In this document: positions 1 to 10,390 of the stretch, one piece after another
How positions within the stretch are numbered: the stretch's first letter is position 1
Layout of the letters: each line of letters begins with the position of its first letter
Source: Cocos nucifera
Lineage: Eukaryota > Streptophyta > Magnoliopsida > Arecales > Arecaceae
NCBI GenBank assembly: GCA_006176705.1
Contig: QRFJ01002299.1
Coordinates: 1-64,000, forward strand
Reading direction: 5' to 3'
Length of the DNA: 64,000 nt
Notes under the pieces: generated by a model
Told to the model about the DNA's origin: nothing
The model's input: the letters and a program-made list of their open reading frames with translations, nothing else
Database searches by the model: none
Translations under genes and position numbers: made by a program

Positions 1-623
1 AAGTTAACAATGAATGTCCCCAAAGAAAATCAGGGAGGTCTGTGAAGCTCATCATGGATCGAACCATATCCAATAGAGTCCGATTTCTCCGTTCTGAAAC
101 CCCGTTGAGTTGAGGTGTTCCTGGTGGAGTCCATTGAGAGACTATGCCATTTTCCTTAAGATAGTCTAGGAATTCCCGGCTAAGGTATTCACCTCCTCGA
201 TCTGATCGAAGAACCTTAATGGGTTTTCCAGTTTGTTTTTCTACTTCATGTCTGAATTCTTTGAACTTTTCAAAAGCTTCAGACTTGTGTCTCATAAGAT
301 ACACATACCCATACCTAGACAGATCATCGGTAAAGGTAATGAAGTAGACAAAATTGCCTCTAGCCGGCACATCAAATGGGCCGCACACATCAGTATGTAC
401 TAGGGCAAGGAGATCTGTGGCCCTCCCCCCATGTCCAACAAAAGGGAGTTTAGTCATTTTGCCTTGAAGACAAGATTCACAAGTTGGATATGACTCAAAA
501 GTCAATGGACTCAATAGCCCATTTTTCTCCAATTTGTTGAATCCTATCTTCTGCTATATGACCTAATCTCAGGTGCCATAGATATCTGTCGTTTGGACTA
601 TCCCTAGGTCGTTTGGCATTCAT
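1..623 (-). pseudogene. copia pol fragment: GAG-pre-integrase and integrase core
   Basis: The integrase would insert element cDNA into the host genome. In minus frames I read the pre-integrase motif LWHLRLGHI (about 555-580), then after a frameshift near 545-555 the zinc-binding CESCLQGK segment (about 460-480). The core follows with HTDVCGPF and FTDDLSRYG (about 330-410), then the catalytic-region motifs LRSDRGGEYLS (about 170-205) and GTPQLNGVSERRNRT (about 80-125). Asp, Asp and Glu of the DDE triad are all visible. The reading frame is open from about 530 to the left edge, so the frameshift is the only break seen in this part. It is truncated by the window, not visibly by a deletion. Confidence 0.88.
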
Positions 624-639
624 TCACGTTTTGCTCGAT

Positions 640-1420
640 AGTTAAAACAGGTACATCAATATGCACTTTAAGCAAGGAAACATTAATCACATTTCTTAAT
701 TCTTCAGCAAGTCTTGCTATGCAGGTAAGTAGGATCAGATTCCGCTCCTGCAGATGGGCCATCAGCCATGTTGCAATGAAAATACTTTCCTTTGCCATCG
801 GCCTTCAATTCTTCGGTTCTGCCTTCTTCTTCTTTGATCCTTCCACCTTTTGCTTTTTCACAGACTTCTTTTTCTTTCCATAAGACTTTCTTTTGGAAGA
901 AGTCCGTTCCATAGCAAGAACTGAGCCTTTAGAACCTTTCATAGAAAGCTCAGCGGTAACCAGCATATTCATTAATTCGGCCAAGGAATTTTGAAGTTTA
1001 TGCATGTGGTAATTCATGATGAATTGCCCATATGCATCAGTCAAGGATTGCAGAATAATATCGTTCTGCAGATCCAAGTCCAACTTCACACCGAGCTTCT
1101 CAAGCTCTTCCATGTCCTTGATCATTGTCAGACAGTGATCTTGGACTGACTGCCCATCACGCATCTTAGCCTTAAAAAGTCATTTCGTGACTTGATATTT
1201 GGCTGCGCGACTCTGTTCACCAAACATCTCCTGCAGGTGAGCCAACATTTGGCGAGCAGTCCCGATATCTTCATGTTGGCGCTGGAGCTCATCAGACATC
1301 GAGCCCAACATGTAATATCTGGCCTTATTATCTTCGTCTAATCCATTTTTCCAGAGACGCTCTCTGTTCAGTGGATGGACGGGCTGGTAAGGTGGGAGGG
1401 TCCTGGTCCAAAACATGGGT
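640..1420 (-). pseudogene. copia gag remnant (UBN2-type) with zinc-knuckle trace
   Basis: Gag forms the virus-like particle that packages element RNA. Minus-strand frames give the gag core, with DNKARYYMLGSMSDELQ (about 1290-1345), MLAHLQEMFGEQSRAAKYQV (about 1185-1245) and LVTAELSMKGSKG (about 925-965), then a Lys-rich tail with KKKKSVKK (about 840-870). A stop at 1180 splits what should be one reading frame, and the N-terminal RASLEKW part is in another frame near 1345-1360. Downstream a KYFHCN trace of the CCHC knuckle remains near 775-795. Only about 150 bases separate it from pre-integrase, too short for a copia protease, so most of the protease appears deleted. Confidence 0.75.
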
Positions 1421-3392
1421 TAACTTCTCTGAAACCCAAAACTAATTTTGTAGTTCCTGAGCCAATCTTTATAATTGGGTCCAGTCAGTCTATGTGTGTC
1501 CAGGATACGTGCCAATGGGTTGGACGCAGACATTTTTCCTGTAGAGAGTCAAAGATTCTAGTTAGATACTGTAATTTTGACTTGACCAATTTGTTTAGGA
1601 ATTTTATTTTTAAACAAATTAGCTCCCACTATTTTCTCGGATCCCTACACTCCCTCTGTAGAGATGCGAAAATCTCCACGATTAATGATTTCTAGTGGGT
1701 GGTGCGGTCTCACCAACTGACTCATCACCTCACCTAACAGTTATTGGTGATGGGTTAGCCAATGAGTGAACAACTCTTGTTCAATGATTCTCTAATCATG
1801 GTGCACCCAAACTTGGTCTCTAATTCATGAATCTCACCGTATCCGGAATATTGATCCACTCCTTAGTTAAGTCAGACCCACCATTTGCATAGACTGGGTT
1901 CCTAATTGAGTCTCTCACCGTATCCGAAATATTGAGCCCAACTCATCCTCCAGCCCATAGCATCCAATGCCTAATAGACATGGTTGCATCTTCCCGGTGC
2001 AACTGAGCCACTGTATCCAGCCGAGAACAATCAACCCCGGGAAGGGCCCGCACATCTACAATGGTGGAAGACCTCAGACTTAATCTTTTCTTAGGGAGAA
2101 TTGATTCAGGTCTCATTAAACTAGACTTGGCTTAGTCATAACAATTATGACTAACCTAGTGGCATGGGTTAGCTCGGATTATTGACCACCTCAGATCAGA
2201 ACTGTGTCAACAGATATGGCCAGGTAAGTGAGACCGGTGGAAGGAATATGCCATTAACTCGTACAAGAACGCATTCAGGTCGAGTAGCTTCCAATTAAAA
2301 ACCAGTCGGTCGTCTATGTGCCAAACTTACCTTAGACACCAAATTGTTGAGTCAGAACCAATTGGGTTAGCCTACAATCCAGACTCTAACCTCTGAGCCT
2401 AATTAGGTCTTGCTTGATCGTGACTCGATCTTGACCCAGACTTAATCCTATTAGGCTGGTCAATTTAAGCATTGTTGATCCCATCTAACCAACTCTTGAT
2501 TCGGTTTGATCAACCGCTTAGACCTAATTGAGCTACCCAAGCCCGAACCCAGTATTATGAATATGTCTTAGATCTGAAATTCTCAATTTTAGACCTAATT
2601 AATATTTCCATAAACTTAATTCTTAATTAAGTAGGGTTCATAAACAAAATATGCACAATAAATCCTAGGGTTTCAGGATCTAGGGTTTTGCAGAAAGTAA
2701 GTTTTGGGTTTCTGATTAAGGACGAACACGCAGCACCCCTACACATCATAAGAACACCCCATCGAATGGGAAGAGAGGGCCTTTAAACCCTTCTTCGTTC
2801 TTATGACCGGACGGCCAAGAGGAACGCCTTAATCAGGAACATGTCAATACTACAAAACAGTTTTAGATCTATATCATATATCTCATATACAAATTAGATC
2901 TAATCATGGCATATTTTGCATACATCTCATGTATCAAATCATGCATATTTTCAGATCTAAATTATCTCATAATAATCTAAAAAATTAGATTTAAATTGAT
3001 CTAATCAAAATAAATTCTAATCTAGATAATTATGTAGAACTATTCTACAACTAGTCTAGACATGCATCAATCATATCTCATATGATATTTAAAATTAAAT
3101 AATTTTTATTTGCTATTTTTTAGATGTTATTATAACACTTATAATATCAAAAAATAGTAAATAAAAGATCTAAAATATGATTTAATCAGATTAAATCAAA
3201 AACATGCAAGACTATTCTATAGAACTATTCTATTCTAGAACTAGTCATGCATATCTTCTAATCTTAGATCCAAATCATTTAATTTTAATTTTTTCTGATT
3301 TCAGATCTGATCACATCTCATGTGACATCTAAAATCACTTATTTTCTAATTAAAATAAATTTAAAATCAGATCTAAATAATTTTAGAACCAT
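1421..3392 (-). other. long untranslated leader of the copia element
   Basis: No convincing reading frame is seen on either strand. The stretch lies between the primer site and gag, where BARE/Angela elements carry a long leader. It contains a short imperfect duplication around CTCACCGTATCCG (near 1827-1850 and 1915-1935), and AT-rich sequence full of AGATCT/TCTAAT words from about 2850 to 3390. Confidence 0.55.
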
Positions 3393-3405
3393 GGCTCTGA
3401 TACCA
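3393..3405 (-). promoter_or_regulatory. primer binding site, initiator tRNA-Met type
   Basis: The minus strand reads TGGTATCAGAGCC, the standard plant copia primer site complementary to the 3' end of initiator tRNA-Met. It sits two bases inside the CA end of the 5' LTR, the expected spacing, and fixes the element's orientation. Confidence 0.9.
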
Positions 3406-3407
3406 GT

Positions 3408-5703
3408 TGAAGGGAAATCCTGATTTCCCGGTCCAGGTTCGTTCAGATCTGATCAGATCAAGAGATATATTTCAAAAATTTTTCTCTTTGATCTAATCAG
3501 ATCTTGATATATTTTAGATCTGATTCTTATTATTTTAATAAATAAAATAAAATAAGATAAATTAAATCAAATTTAATTTACCTGATTTGGGTAATCCTAT
3601 TACCCTGTTGATGATCCTGATTGCAGCGGAAGGTTCTGGATCTAGCCACGCAAGCGCCTGGCCTCTACCGGTATCCACTCGGGTTGGATCTGGAGATCCT
3701 CTTCTTCTCTATCACACCTCCAAAAATCAGATCTGGATCTGATCTGGAGGATCTTCAAAACTCCTTTTGAAGATCAGCAGTCGTCCTTTTGCAGCAGCGC
3801 AGCCTTCTTGCTTTTGATCGCCTTTCTCTTGATCTGAATCGCACCAACCAAGGTCCAAAACACTTTTGGACGTGGAGAGCAAGAGGGAGAAGAGACTATG
3901 GCATGGAGGAAGGAGGGGAGAGGCAGCCTTGGGGCATGTGGGAAATTTCTAATTGCAATTCATATTAGGAGTTGGGCGCAGGGTCTTATTTATAGACTAA
4001 GCTTGTGATCCAACTCCTCTTCCTTCCCAACCAATCACAACCCTTTGTGAAATCAGATCTAAATCTGATTGGTGGGAATAGAGACCCCTGGATTCCTCCT
4101 TAGAGGGTGCCTAAGACCAGTCAAAGTTGGATTCTTAGTAGAACTCTAATTGGAATCCAAAAGGGAGATGGAGTCCTTGTCCAACAAGGACTCCTAGGCG
4201 CCTCCAACTTGGGCTCACGCCAAGGGTTGGCGTGCGCCCTTCTCCTTGCCAGGTTCTGGCAGGGGGACAGGCCCCCACCAGCTCTCCAATAGGTGCATGA
4301 CATGTGGTCAAAAGTCAAAGTGGTCAATGGTCAACGTTTGACCAGTCAAAGGTAGACTTTTGACCAAAGTCAAAGAACAAGAAATGGCAGGTGAGGTGAC
4401 CAAAAATGGCAGGTAATGTCTTACAAAATAAGACAACCTTTTCTGACTTGGACAACCTCCAGTCAGACCATATGAAGGCCTCTGATTGAGCACAAACTCC
4501 TTTGGCTCAGTCAGGACAACTTATTTATGATAGTAAAAGAAGAACGTTAGGTTCAATCGAGTGCTAGCACGATTTCCTTGAACCTAATTGAATCTCATTC
4601 AGATCAATTGAACTAGATCAGTTCAATTGATGATCACCAGATTCAAACCCTTGTTTGTGTGACCCAGTTAGGTTCAGTTCTGTATGGTAATGGGATATGT
4701 CATGATCTCTATCATCGACATCATCGAAACTCCTTTCGATGGATCAGAACTCTTCTGATTCGAACAGCTAGAATGATCGATCATCTAAATCATTCTAATT
4801 GCTCCCAAAATCCACCAGTGACACCTAGCAGTATATGGTGGCAACCCATCAGAGCTGAATGCGAACCTCTTGGTGCAGCTACCTGTGTGATTAAGTTCTT
4901 CTATCTTGAGCCCCGATCAGATTAGGGTTAAGGTGAACTCGTCAAACCCTAGTCTCTGTCATATGATGTAATCATTCGATTCGAGTCCAATGTGAAAATC
5001 TAAATAGAAACTCTTTCTATTATTTCACTCTGCCATGGCCATGGACTTTCTGGACTTGATTCTCATGATCATCATAGGGCTGCTCCTCTACCACCGAGGT
5101 AGATAGATTCCATCTTGATGCAATCCAGTTCCTACAATGAACATGCTATAGCCAACATACACCTCAGGGTTCCATATGGCTAGGAGACCGAGTAATGGTG
5201 TAGTCAAACTATAACACCCTCAAGGTGAACTGCCGATGCATCTCAGGTCAAAGAACCAGACACACTACTGCAGCATCGAGTCAGTCATTGACGAGAAGGT
5301 AGACTCCCTAATGACTACTCGAGGTGGTCACGCTCAGTGCCCTCGTTCTCTAACGAGTACCTGTACTCTCGCTCCGGTGTCTCCACACCGTAGACTCAAG
5401 ACTCATCTACTAAAGAGAAGCGATTGCACACCAACCTTCCGGATCAATCACCATCCTCGTGATGATCCTATGGTCGGGAGCATTTTATGAGTTAATAATG
5501 ATTATTCATGTCTTAAATTTTCAACTCTTGAAAATTTGAATTATCATTACCATTAACTCAAAGAATGTATCACAGATACTAAATATACATATATAATAGA
5601 AAATAACTTATTTTATTGATATTAGTTAAAATTATAATTTTGCCCCTAGAAGTGTATTATAAGTGTCAGCCAATTCTGGCTTCTAGGGCACATATATCTA
5701 ACA
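3408..5703 (-). repeat. 5' LTR of the copia element
   Basis: On the minus strand the LTR starts TGTTAGATATATGTGCCC at 5703 and ends CCTTCA at 3408, giving TG...CA termini and about 2.3 kb. The inner end is fixed by the primer site. No partner LTR is in the window, so length and edges rest on the termini and on the switch to Tat 3' UTR repeats at 5704. Short open frames inside it (for example 5236-5490 on the plus strand) are not supported as genes. Confidence 0.8.
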
Positions 5704-6048
5704 AGAATGAGGTCCTTCTCCTATTTTTGATGTGGTTAGCCTTCTGTCCCATGTTAGGACGAGATCTTCACCCATATTAGGATGAGATTTTTCTTCTATT
5801 TTTGATATAGTTAACCTTCTATTTAAGAATTGGAGGCCTTCACCCATGTTAGAATGAGCTCCTTCTCCTATTTCTAACATGGTTAACCTCCTGTTTAAGA
5901 ATCGGATGCCTTCATATCTCTGATCTTCATCTATGTCAGGATGAGATTCTCCTATTCCTGATGTAGTTAATCTTCTGTTTAAGAGTCAAAGGCCTTCATC
6001 CATATTAGAATGCGATCCTCATCCTATTCCTAACGTGGTTAACCTACT
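5704..6048 (-). repeat. 3' UTR degenerate tandem repeats of Tat element 2, left part
   Basis: Diverged units of about 70-90 bases recur, each with a GGTTAACC-like palindrome, CTNCTGTTTAAGAA and a GATGAG..CTCCTATTC core. The same units continue at 14819-15110, on the other side of Tat element 1, so 6048 and 14824 were once adjacent apart from the CTACT duplication. Several units contain an inverted repeat (for example 5845-5854 with 5872-5881). Confidence 0.8.
6044..6048. repeat. target site duplication CTACT, left copy
   Basis: CTACT immediately precedes the TGTTGATG start of the left LTR and is repeated exactly after the right LTR (14819-14823). This is the 5-base duplication expected of a gypsy integrase. 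Confidence 0.9.
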
Positions 6049-6264
6049 TGTTGATGCAGAAACTTATCGTCGTCGGAGTTGAGGCCGAAGAGGCTGCCGT
6101 CGGGGACCTGCAAAACAAAGTCTCGCTCGAAACCAATGGGGGGTGGCTCCAGCAAGACCCTCCGATGCTCAAGTTAGTTTCTGTCAACAGGAATGGAGTA
6201 CTCGATGGATTATAGAGGAGAAGAAAAGGGTTTTCAGAACCTGGCTTCAGTGTATTCGGAGGGT

Positions 6265-6273
6265 CCTTTTATA
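6265..6273 (-). promoter_or_regulatory. TATA box candidate in the 3' LTR of element 1
   Basis: The minus strand reads TATAAAAGG, conserved at the equivalent place in the other LTR (13988-13996). In this LTR it would drive readthrough into flanking DNA on the left. Confidence 0.45.
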
Positions 6274-6354
6274 GAGGGAGCTTGTTGTAACCGCCTTGGT
6301 TAATGGGTGTCGTAACTATCTTGATCAATGCCGGTCGTTATTGTCGATAAATAC

Positions 6355-6419
6355 CGATCGTTATTATCGATCGTTATTGTCGATCGTTATTGCCGATCGT
6401 TATTGCTGATCGTTATTGC
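6355..6419 (+). repeat. 13-base microrepeat in LTR, five copies
   Basis: CGATCGTTATTGC-like units are repeated five times head to tail, with single-base variants. The other LTR of the same element has four at 14077-14128. Confidence 0.85.
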
Positions 6420-7109
6420 CGATAAATATCGATCGTCATTATCGTGTAATCGTAGCAAGATTGCCTGCAGTAATTCATCATAAGGAGTTCGGCCATTAAG
6501 AAGCTCGTCCACTGAAGAAGTCTGTAGGGAGCCCGACTTCCTTAGAAGCTCAGTCGTTGGAGGGTTCCATAAAGAGTCCGGCTTCCTTAGAAGCTCAGCC
6601 TGAGAGGAAGCTTTGGGGGGAGTTCGGCTCTTGCAAGCGCCTGGCTGTAACGACATAAAGACAGTTCAGCTTTTGCAGGAGTCTGACCGAAGCTTGGCAA
6701 TTGAATAATCAGAAGTAGTTTGGCAGCTAAGTAGTTCGACCCACTGCCGACTGCTGAGGAGTTCGGGCGCTGGTTGTCCGAAGGAGCTCGTCCGATCGAA
6801 AGAATGGTCGCTTAAGGAGTTCGGCCGCTGGGAGTATGAAGCTCGGCCGCTTGAGAGTTCGGTCGGTTTGAAGGACTTCGGCTAAGGTCCGACCGTTGAG
6901 AAGTTCGACCGGATGTAGGAGTTCGGTCGAGGAGACGACCGCTTGAGGCCCGACCGAGGGAGGGTTCGGTCCTATCGCTGGGAGTTTGAGGAGCTCGGTC
7001 GCTAGGCAGTTCGGCTGAAGCCCGTCCGTGGAATCTCTTCTGCGGCCACTAGTCGCATCAGGCTGAGCATCAAACTAGACTTTGGCAGGAGCGGGGTTTA
7101 TCCCCAACA

Positions 7110-7130
7110 CTAGCCCCCCCACTCCCGAGT
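7110..7130 (-). promoter_or_regulatory. polypurine tract of Tat element 1
   Basis: On the minus strand GGGAGTGGGGGGGCTAG ends directly at the 3' LTR. A purine run at this place primes plus-strand DNA synthesis in LTR elements. A related tract flanks the LTR at 57453. Confidence 0.7.
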
Positions 7131-7385
7131 TCGAAACTTGAAGGAAGGGAGTGTAGTCAAGGCGACTGCCGAAGTTTTCTTTCGGGCCTCGTATTGATCC
7201 ATGTCGAAGTTCGACGGTTATTTCATCTCTGGCTAAAGTTGATGCTGAAGTTGAGGCTTCTTTAGCCGAAGTTGATTCGGTCACTTAGAAAAAATCCTAT
7301 CTCTCACCGAGGTCGAAGTTGGTGTTCTGACCTTATTTAACCGAAGTTGATAGGGTTGTTCGGAGGAGATCTTATCTCCTCTGGC
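7131..7385 (-). other. 3' UTR of element 1 between polypurine tract and tandem array
   Basis: No gene is seen. Related sequence next to the LTR at 57453 leads into the antisense coding region of element 3. In element 1 only a short stretch of this kind remains, rich in CGAAGTT words, before the 115-base array, so the antisense gene appears absent here. Confidence 0.5.
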
Positions 7386-8000
7386 CGAGGTTGCCGAGGT
7401 CTTCCTCCTATTCCTAATGGGTTGTGGGGGCACATGCGGACCGTCGTCCGAGCTTCTCCCCCCATCTCGTCTAAGGTGAACGAGGCCTTCGACTTTGCTC
7501 GCGTTAGGACGAGGTCTTCCTCCTGTTCCTAACGGGCTGTGGGGGCACATGCGGACCGTCGTCCGAGCTTCTCCCCCATCTCGTCGTCTAAGGTGAACGA
7601 GGCCTTCGACTTTGCTCGCGTTAGGACGAGGTCTTCCTCCTATTCCTAACGGGCTGTGGGGGCACATGCGGACCGTCGTCCGAGCTTCTCCCCCCATCTC
7701 GTCTAAGGTGAACGAGGCCTTCGACTTTGCTCGCGTTAGGACGAGGTCTTCCTCCTGTTCCTAATGGGCTGTGGGGGCACATGCGGACCGTCGTCCGAGC
7801 TTCTCCCCCCATCTCGTCTAAGGTGAACGAGGCCTTCGACTTTGCTCGCGTTAGGACGAGGTCTTCCTCCTGTTCCTAACGGGCTGTGGGGGCACATGCG
7901 GACCGTCGTCCGAGCTTCTCCCCCCATCTCGTCTAAGGTGAACGAGGCCTTCGACTTTGCTCGCGTTAGGACGAGGTCTTCCTCCTGTTCCTAACGGGCT
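7386..8000 (-). repeat. 115-base tandem array in the 3' UTR of Tat element 1
   Basis: About 5.3 units. The word GCGTTAGGACGAGG recurs at 7501, 7618, 7733, 7848 and 7963: spacing 117, 115, 115, 115, the first unit carrying an extra CGT-like triplet. Internal units are almost identical, while the outermost left unit is more diverged. Each full unit holds an 8-base inverted repeat, CGTTAGGA with TCCTAACG. Several overlapping open frames run through the array because 115 is not a multiple of three; I do not regard them as genes. Confidence 0.95.
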
Positions 8001-8084
8001 ATTTTTACTCATTTTTCTCTTGCCATCCCATAATCCTTGTGTCAAAAACCAAAAATGCAGAGCAAAGGAATTTTTGAAGGAAAT

Positions 8085-9314
8085 TTATTGATGATACATC
8101 CTCAGATTTTCTGAATTCCATGGCCGGGGAAGCATTATCCCTCCGAGTTCCTTCAGGCGATAAGTTTCGGGTCGGATAACTTCCATCACCTCGTATGGAC
8201 CTTCCCAATTTGGGGAGAGCTTCCCTTGACTCTGAGGCTGAGTGACAGCGGCTCGTCTGAGCACTAAGTCCCCCACTCTGAACGTCTTGCTTTTAACCCT
8301 GGAGTTATAGTACCGAGCCACCTTCTGTTTATAAGCTGACATCCGGATGCGGGCTTCCTCCCTCCTTTCTTCTAGGAGGTCGAGGTTGACTCTGAGGTTT
8401 TGGGGGTTGTGCTGCTCATTGAAGCCCACGACTCGTGCAGAAGGGAGCTTAAGCTCAACTGGGATAACTGCCTCAGTACCGAAGGCCAAAGCGAAAGGTG
8501 TTTCTCCAGTTGGCACCCTCTGAGTAGTTCAGTATGCCCATAGGACATGGTAGAGTTCGTCCACCCAGACCCCTTTTGCCTTATCAAGTCTCGCTTTGAT
8601 TCCTTGTAGCAAGGTCTGATTGGTTATCTCAGCTTCCCCATTAGCCTGTGGATGAGCCACAGAGGTGAAATGTTGGGAGATGTTTAATCCTTCACAGAAC
8701 TCGGCGAACCTAGCCCCGGCGAACTGACGCCCATTGTCGGTTATAAGGGTTTGGGGTAGGTCGAACCGGCAAACTAGTGACTTCCAAACAAAGTCCTGTA
8801 CCTTGGCCTCGGTAATTTTAGCGAGTGGTTCAGCTTTGACCCACTTGGTGAAGTAGTCAATCGCAACCAAGAGGAACTTCTGCTGTCCCGATGCTGTTGG
8901 GAAGGGGCCGAGTATATCCATTCTCCATTGTGCAAACGGCCAAGGAGAATTGAGTAGAGTGAGTTCGGATGCCGACCGCCTCTGCACACTAGCATTTTTC
9001 TGGCAGCGGTCACACCTCTTTACGTATTCCACAGAATCGCGAAACAAGGTTGGCCAGTAATACCCTTGTCGAAGCAACTTTAGCGACAAAGACCTTGCTC
9101 CTAAGTGGCTTCCGCAAAGTCCTTCGTGCACATCCCATAGTGCAAGATTAGCCTCTGAAGGTCGGAGGCATCTCAACAATGGGAGGGAGTATGACCTTTT
9201 ATATAGCTTGCCTTCGTATAAGACATAGTGGGAGGCCTGATTCTTGAGTTTTCGAGCTTCTTTTTGGTCGTGAGGAAGAACCCCCTCTTTAAGGTACGCG
9301 ACCAATGGATCGAT
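8085..9314 (-). pseudogene. integrase of Tat element 1
   Basis: Integrase joins the element cDNA to host DNA. Minus-strand order: zinc-binding HHCC region with HEGLCGSH and CDRCQ (about 9000-9130); core with WRMDILGPF, LITDNGRQF and the Glu of QANGEAE (about 8630-8930), so all three DDE residues are visible; C-terminal part ending in the GPY/F-like NWEGPYEV (about 8185-8210). No chromodomain follows, as expected for Tat. One TGA at 8529 interrupts WAY-TTQR. Element 2 has AGA (Arg) at the matching place, which supports loss of an Arg CGA codon. The frame continues upstream into the RNase H regions. Confidence 0.93.
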
Positions 9315-9810
9315 CTAGCTAGGCTCGAATTCCGTCTGTAGGATGTCTTGAGGTTCTTTTGTGGTCGAGTACTTCATAATTTCCAAAAACACTTCTTTGG
9401 GCAGTTCGGCTAGAGCCAAAGTGGCCAGTTTGGAAAGAAAATCGGCTCTCGCATTTTCTGTCCTTGGGATATGCCGAATGACGAAACTGCCAAAGGTCGG
9501 GGTCAAACTCTTCACCTTCCCAAGGTATCTCACCATGCTCTCCTCTCTTGCTTCGAAGTTGTCGCCAACTTGACCGACCACCAGTTGGGAATCACTGTAG
9601 ACTCAGAGCCGATCTACCCTTAGCTTCTTTGCTATTTTTAATCCGGCAATCAGTGCTTCGTATTCGGATTCATTGTTGGTAGCGAAAAACTCGAAGTGCA
9701 GTGCATACTCGGTGACAACTCCCTCGGGGCTGACCAAGACCAACCCCGCACCAGCTCTAGTGGAGTTGGATGAACCGTCCACGTGCAGAACCCAGAAACC
9801 TTCAGAGAGG
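9315..9810 (-). pseudogene. second (archaeal-type) RNase H of Tat element 1
   Basis: Placed between the first RNase H and integrase, the position of the extra aRH domain known from the Tat lineage. Four acidic catalytic positions can be seen: Asp in HVDGSSN (about 9775-9800), Glu in NNESEYEAL (about 9655-9680), Asp in VYSDSQLVV (about 9580-9605) and Asp in ENARADFLSKLA (about 9420-9455). The domain removes the RNA strand during reverse transcription. TGA at 9603 and TAG at 9315 interrupt it; at the latter, element 2 keeps TGG (Trp), so a G to A change explains it. Confidence 0.85.
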
Positions 9811-10390
9811 TCGGCGCTTTCTTCGGGGAAGTTTGGTTGTGATGGTTCGGCTTCGTCAAGGCTCGATCTTGCTTTTGTGTCTGTCTCGCTTGATTCAAGT
9901 TTGGCTTCATCTGGAATGGTGCACTCTACTACAAAATTCGCCAGTACCTGGGCCTTGATTGATGGCCGGGGCTGGTAGTTGATGTCAAACTCCGTGAGCT
10001 CAATTGCCCATTTTGTGATTCTTTCGAAAGCATTTGCTCGATGGAGAACAGCTTTTATTGGTTGATCCGTGAGGACTGTTATGGTGTGCTCCTAAAAATA
10101 AGGTCGGAGCCTCTTGGCAGCAATTACGAGACAGTAAGCCACTTTTTCTATCCTTGAGTATCTGATCTCCGCATCCCTCAGGACTCGGCTCACGTAGTAG
10201 ATCGGTCGTTGCGTCTTTGCTTCTTCCCTAACAAGGACTTCTGCTAAGGCCACCGAGGAAGCAGCTAGATACAAGAATAATTCTTCCCCATGCTTCGATT
10301 TTGCCAGCAACGGTGGCGTGTCGAGGTAGTTTTTGAGCTCCTTGAATGCTTGTTGACACTCCACCTCCAGTTGAAGTCTTTTGGTCGCCT
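9811..10390 (-). pseudogene. first RNase H and connection region of Tat element 1
   Basis: Readable as a gypsy-type RNase H: QQAFKELKNYL (about 10320-10360), FLYLAASSVALAEVLVREE (about 10225-10280), RPIYYVSRVL (about 10175-10205), YCLVIAAKRLRPYF (about 10095-10140). The usual catalytic Asp at the start (DAS...G) is replaced by LAASS, so the domain probably lost catalysis and serves as a connector, as reported for Tat elements with two RNase H domains. TAG at 10092 interrupts it; element 2 has TAA at the matching codon, so an ancestral Gln is likely. A frameshift near 10365-10390 separates it from the reverse transcriptase frame. Confidence 0.8.

Larger units (their letters stand above)
1..5703 (-). 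mobile_element. Ty1/copia retrotransposon, Angela/BARE-like, 5' part only
   Basis: Read on the minus strand the order is LTR (3408-5703), initiator-Met primer site (3393-3405), a leader of about 2 kb, gag (about 640-1420), then pre-integrase and integrase running off the left edge. The long LTR, the long leader and the TG-TTAGATATATG LTR start resemble the Angela/BARE lineage; this assignment is from memory of the family and is inference. Reverse transcriptase, RNase H and the 3' LTR are outside the window. The right LTR edge lies inside the 3' UTR repeats of Tat element 2, so this copy inserted after that element. It is defective: frameshifts in gag and pre-integrase, and little room for a protease. 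Confidence 0.85.
6049..7109 (-). repeat. 3' LTR of Tat element 1
   Basis: Starts TGTTGATGCAGAAAC and ends TTTATCCCCAACA, 1061 bases. It matches the LTR at 13772-14818 throughout. It includes five copies of a 13-base unit (6355-6419); the partner LTR has four. Confidence 0.95.

Noticed and set aside
4107..4925. Small open frames on both strands
   Set aside because: LTR sequence with chance open stretches, no similarity noted.
5236..5490. Plus-strand open frame of 84 codons
   Set aside because: It lies wholly inside the copia LTR, antisense to the element, with no recognisable domain.
7281..8045. Several overlapping open frames with repeated GGEARTTVRMCPHSPL-like text
   Set aside because: They are translations of the 115-base tandem array. 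The unit is not a multiple of three, so each copy shifts frame, and no domain is present.
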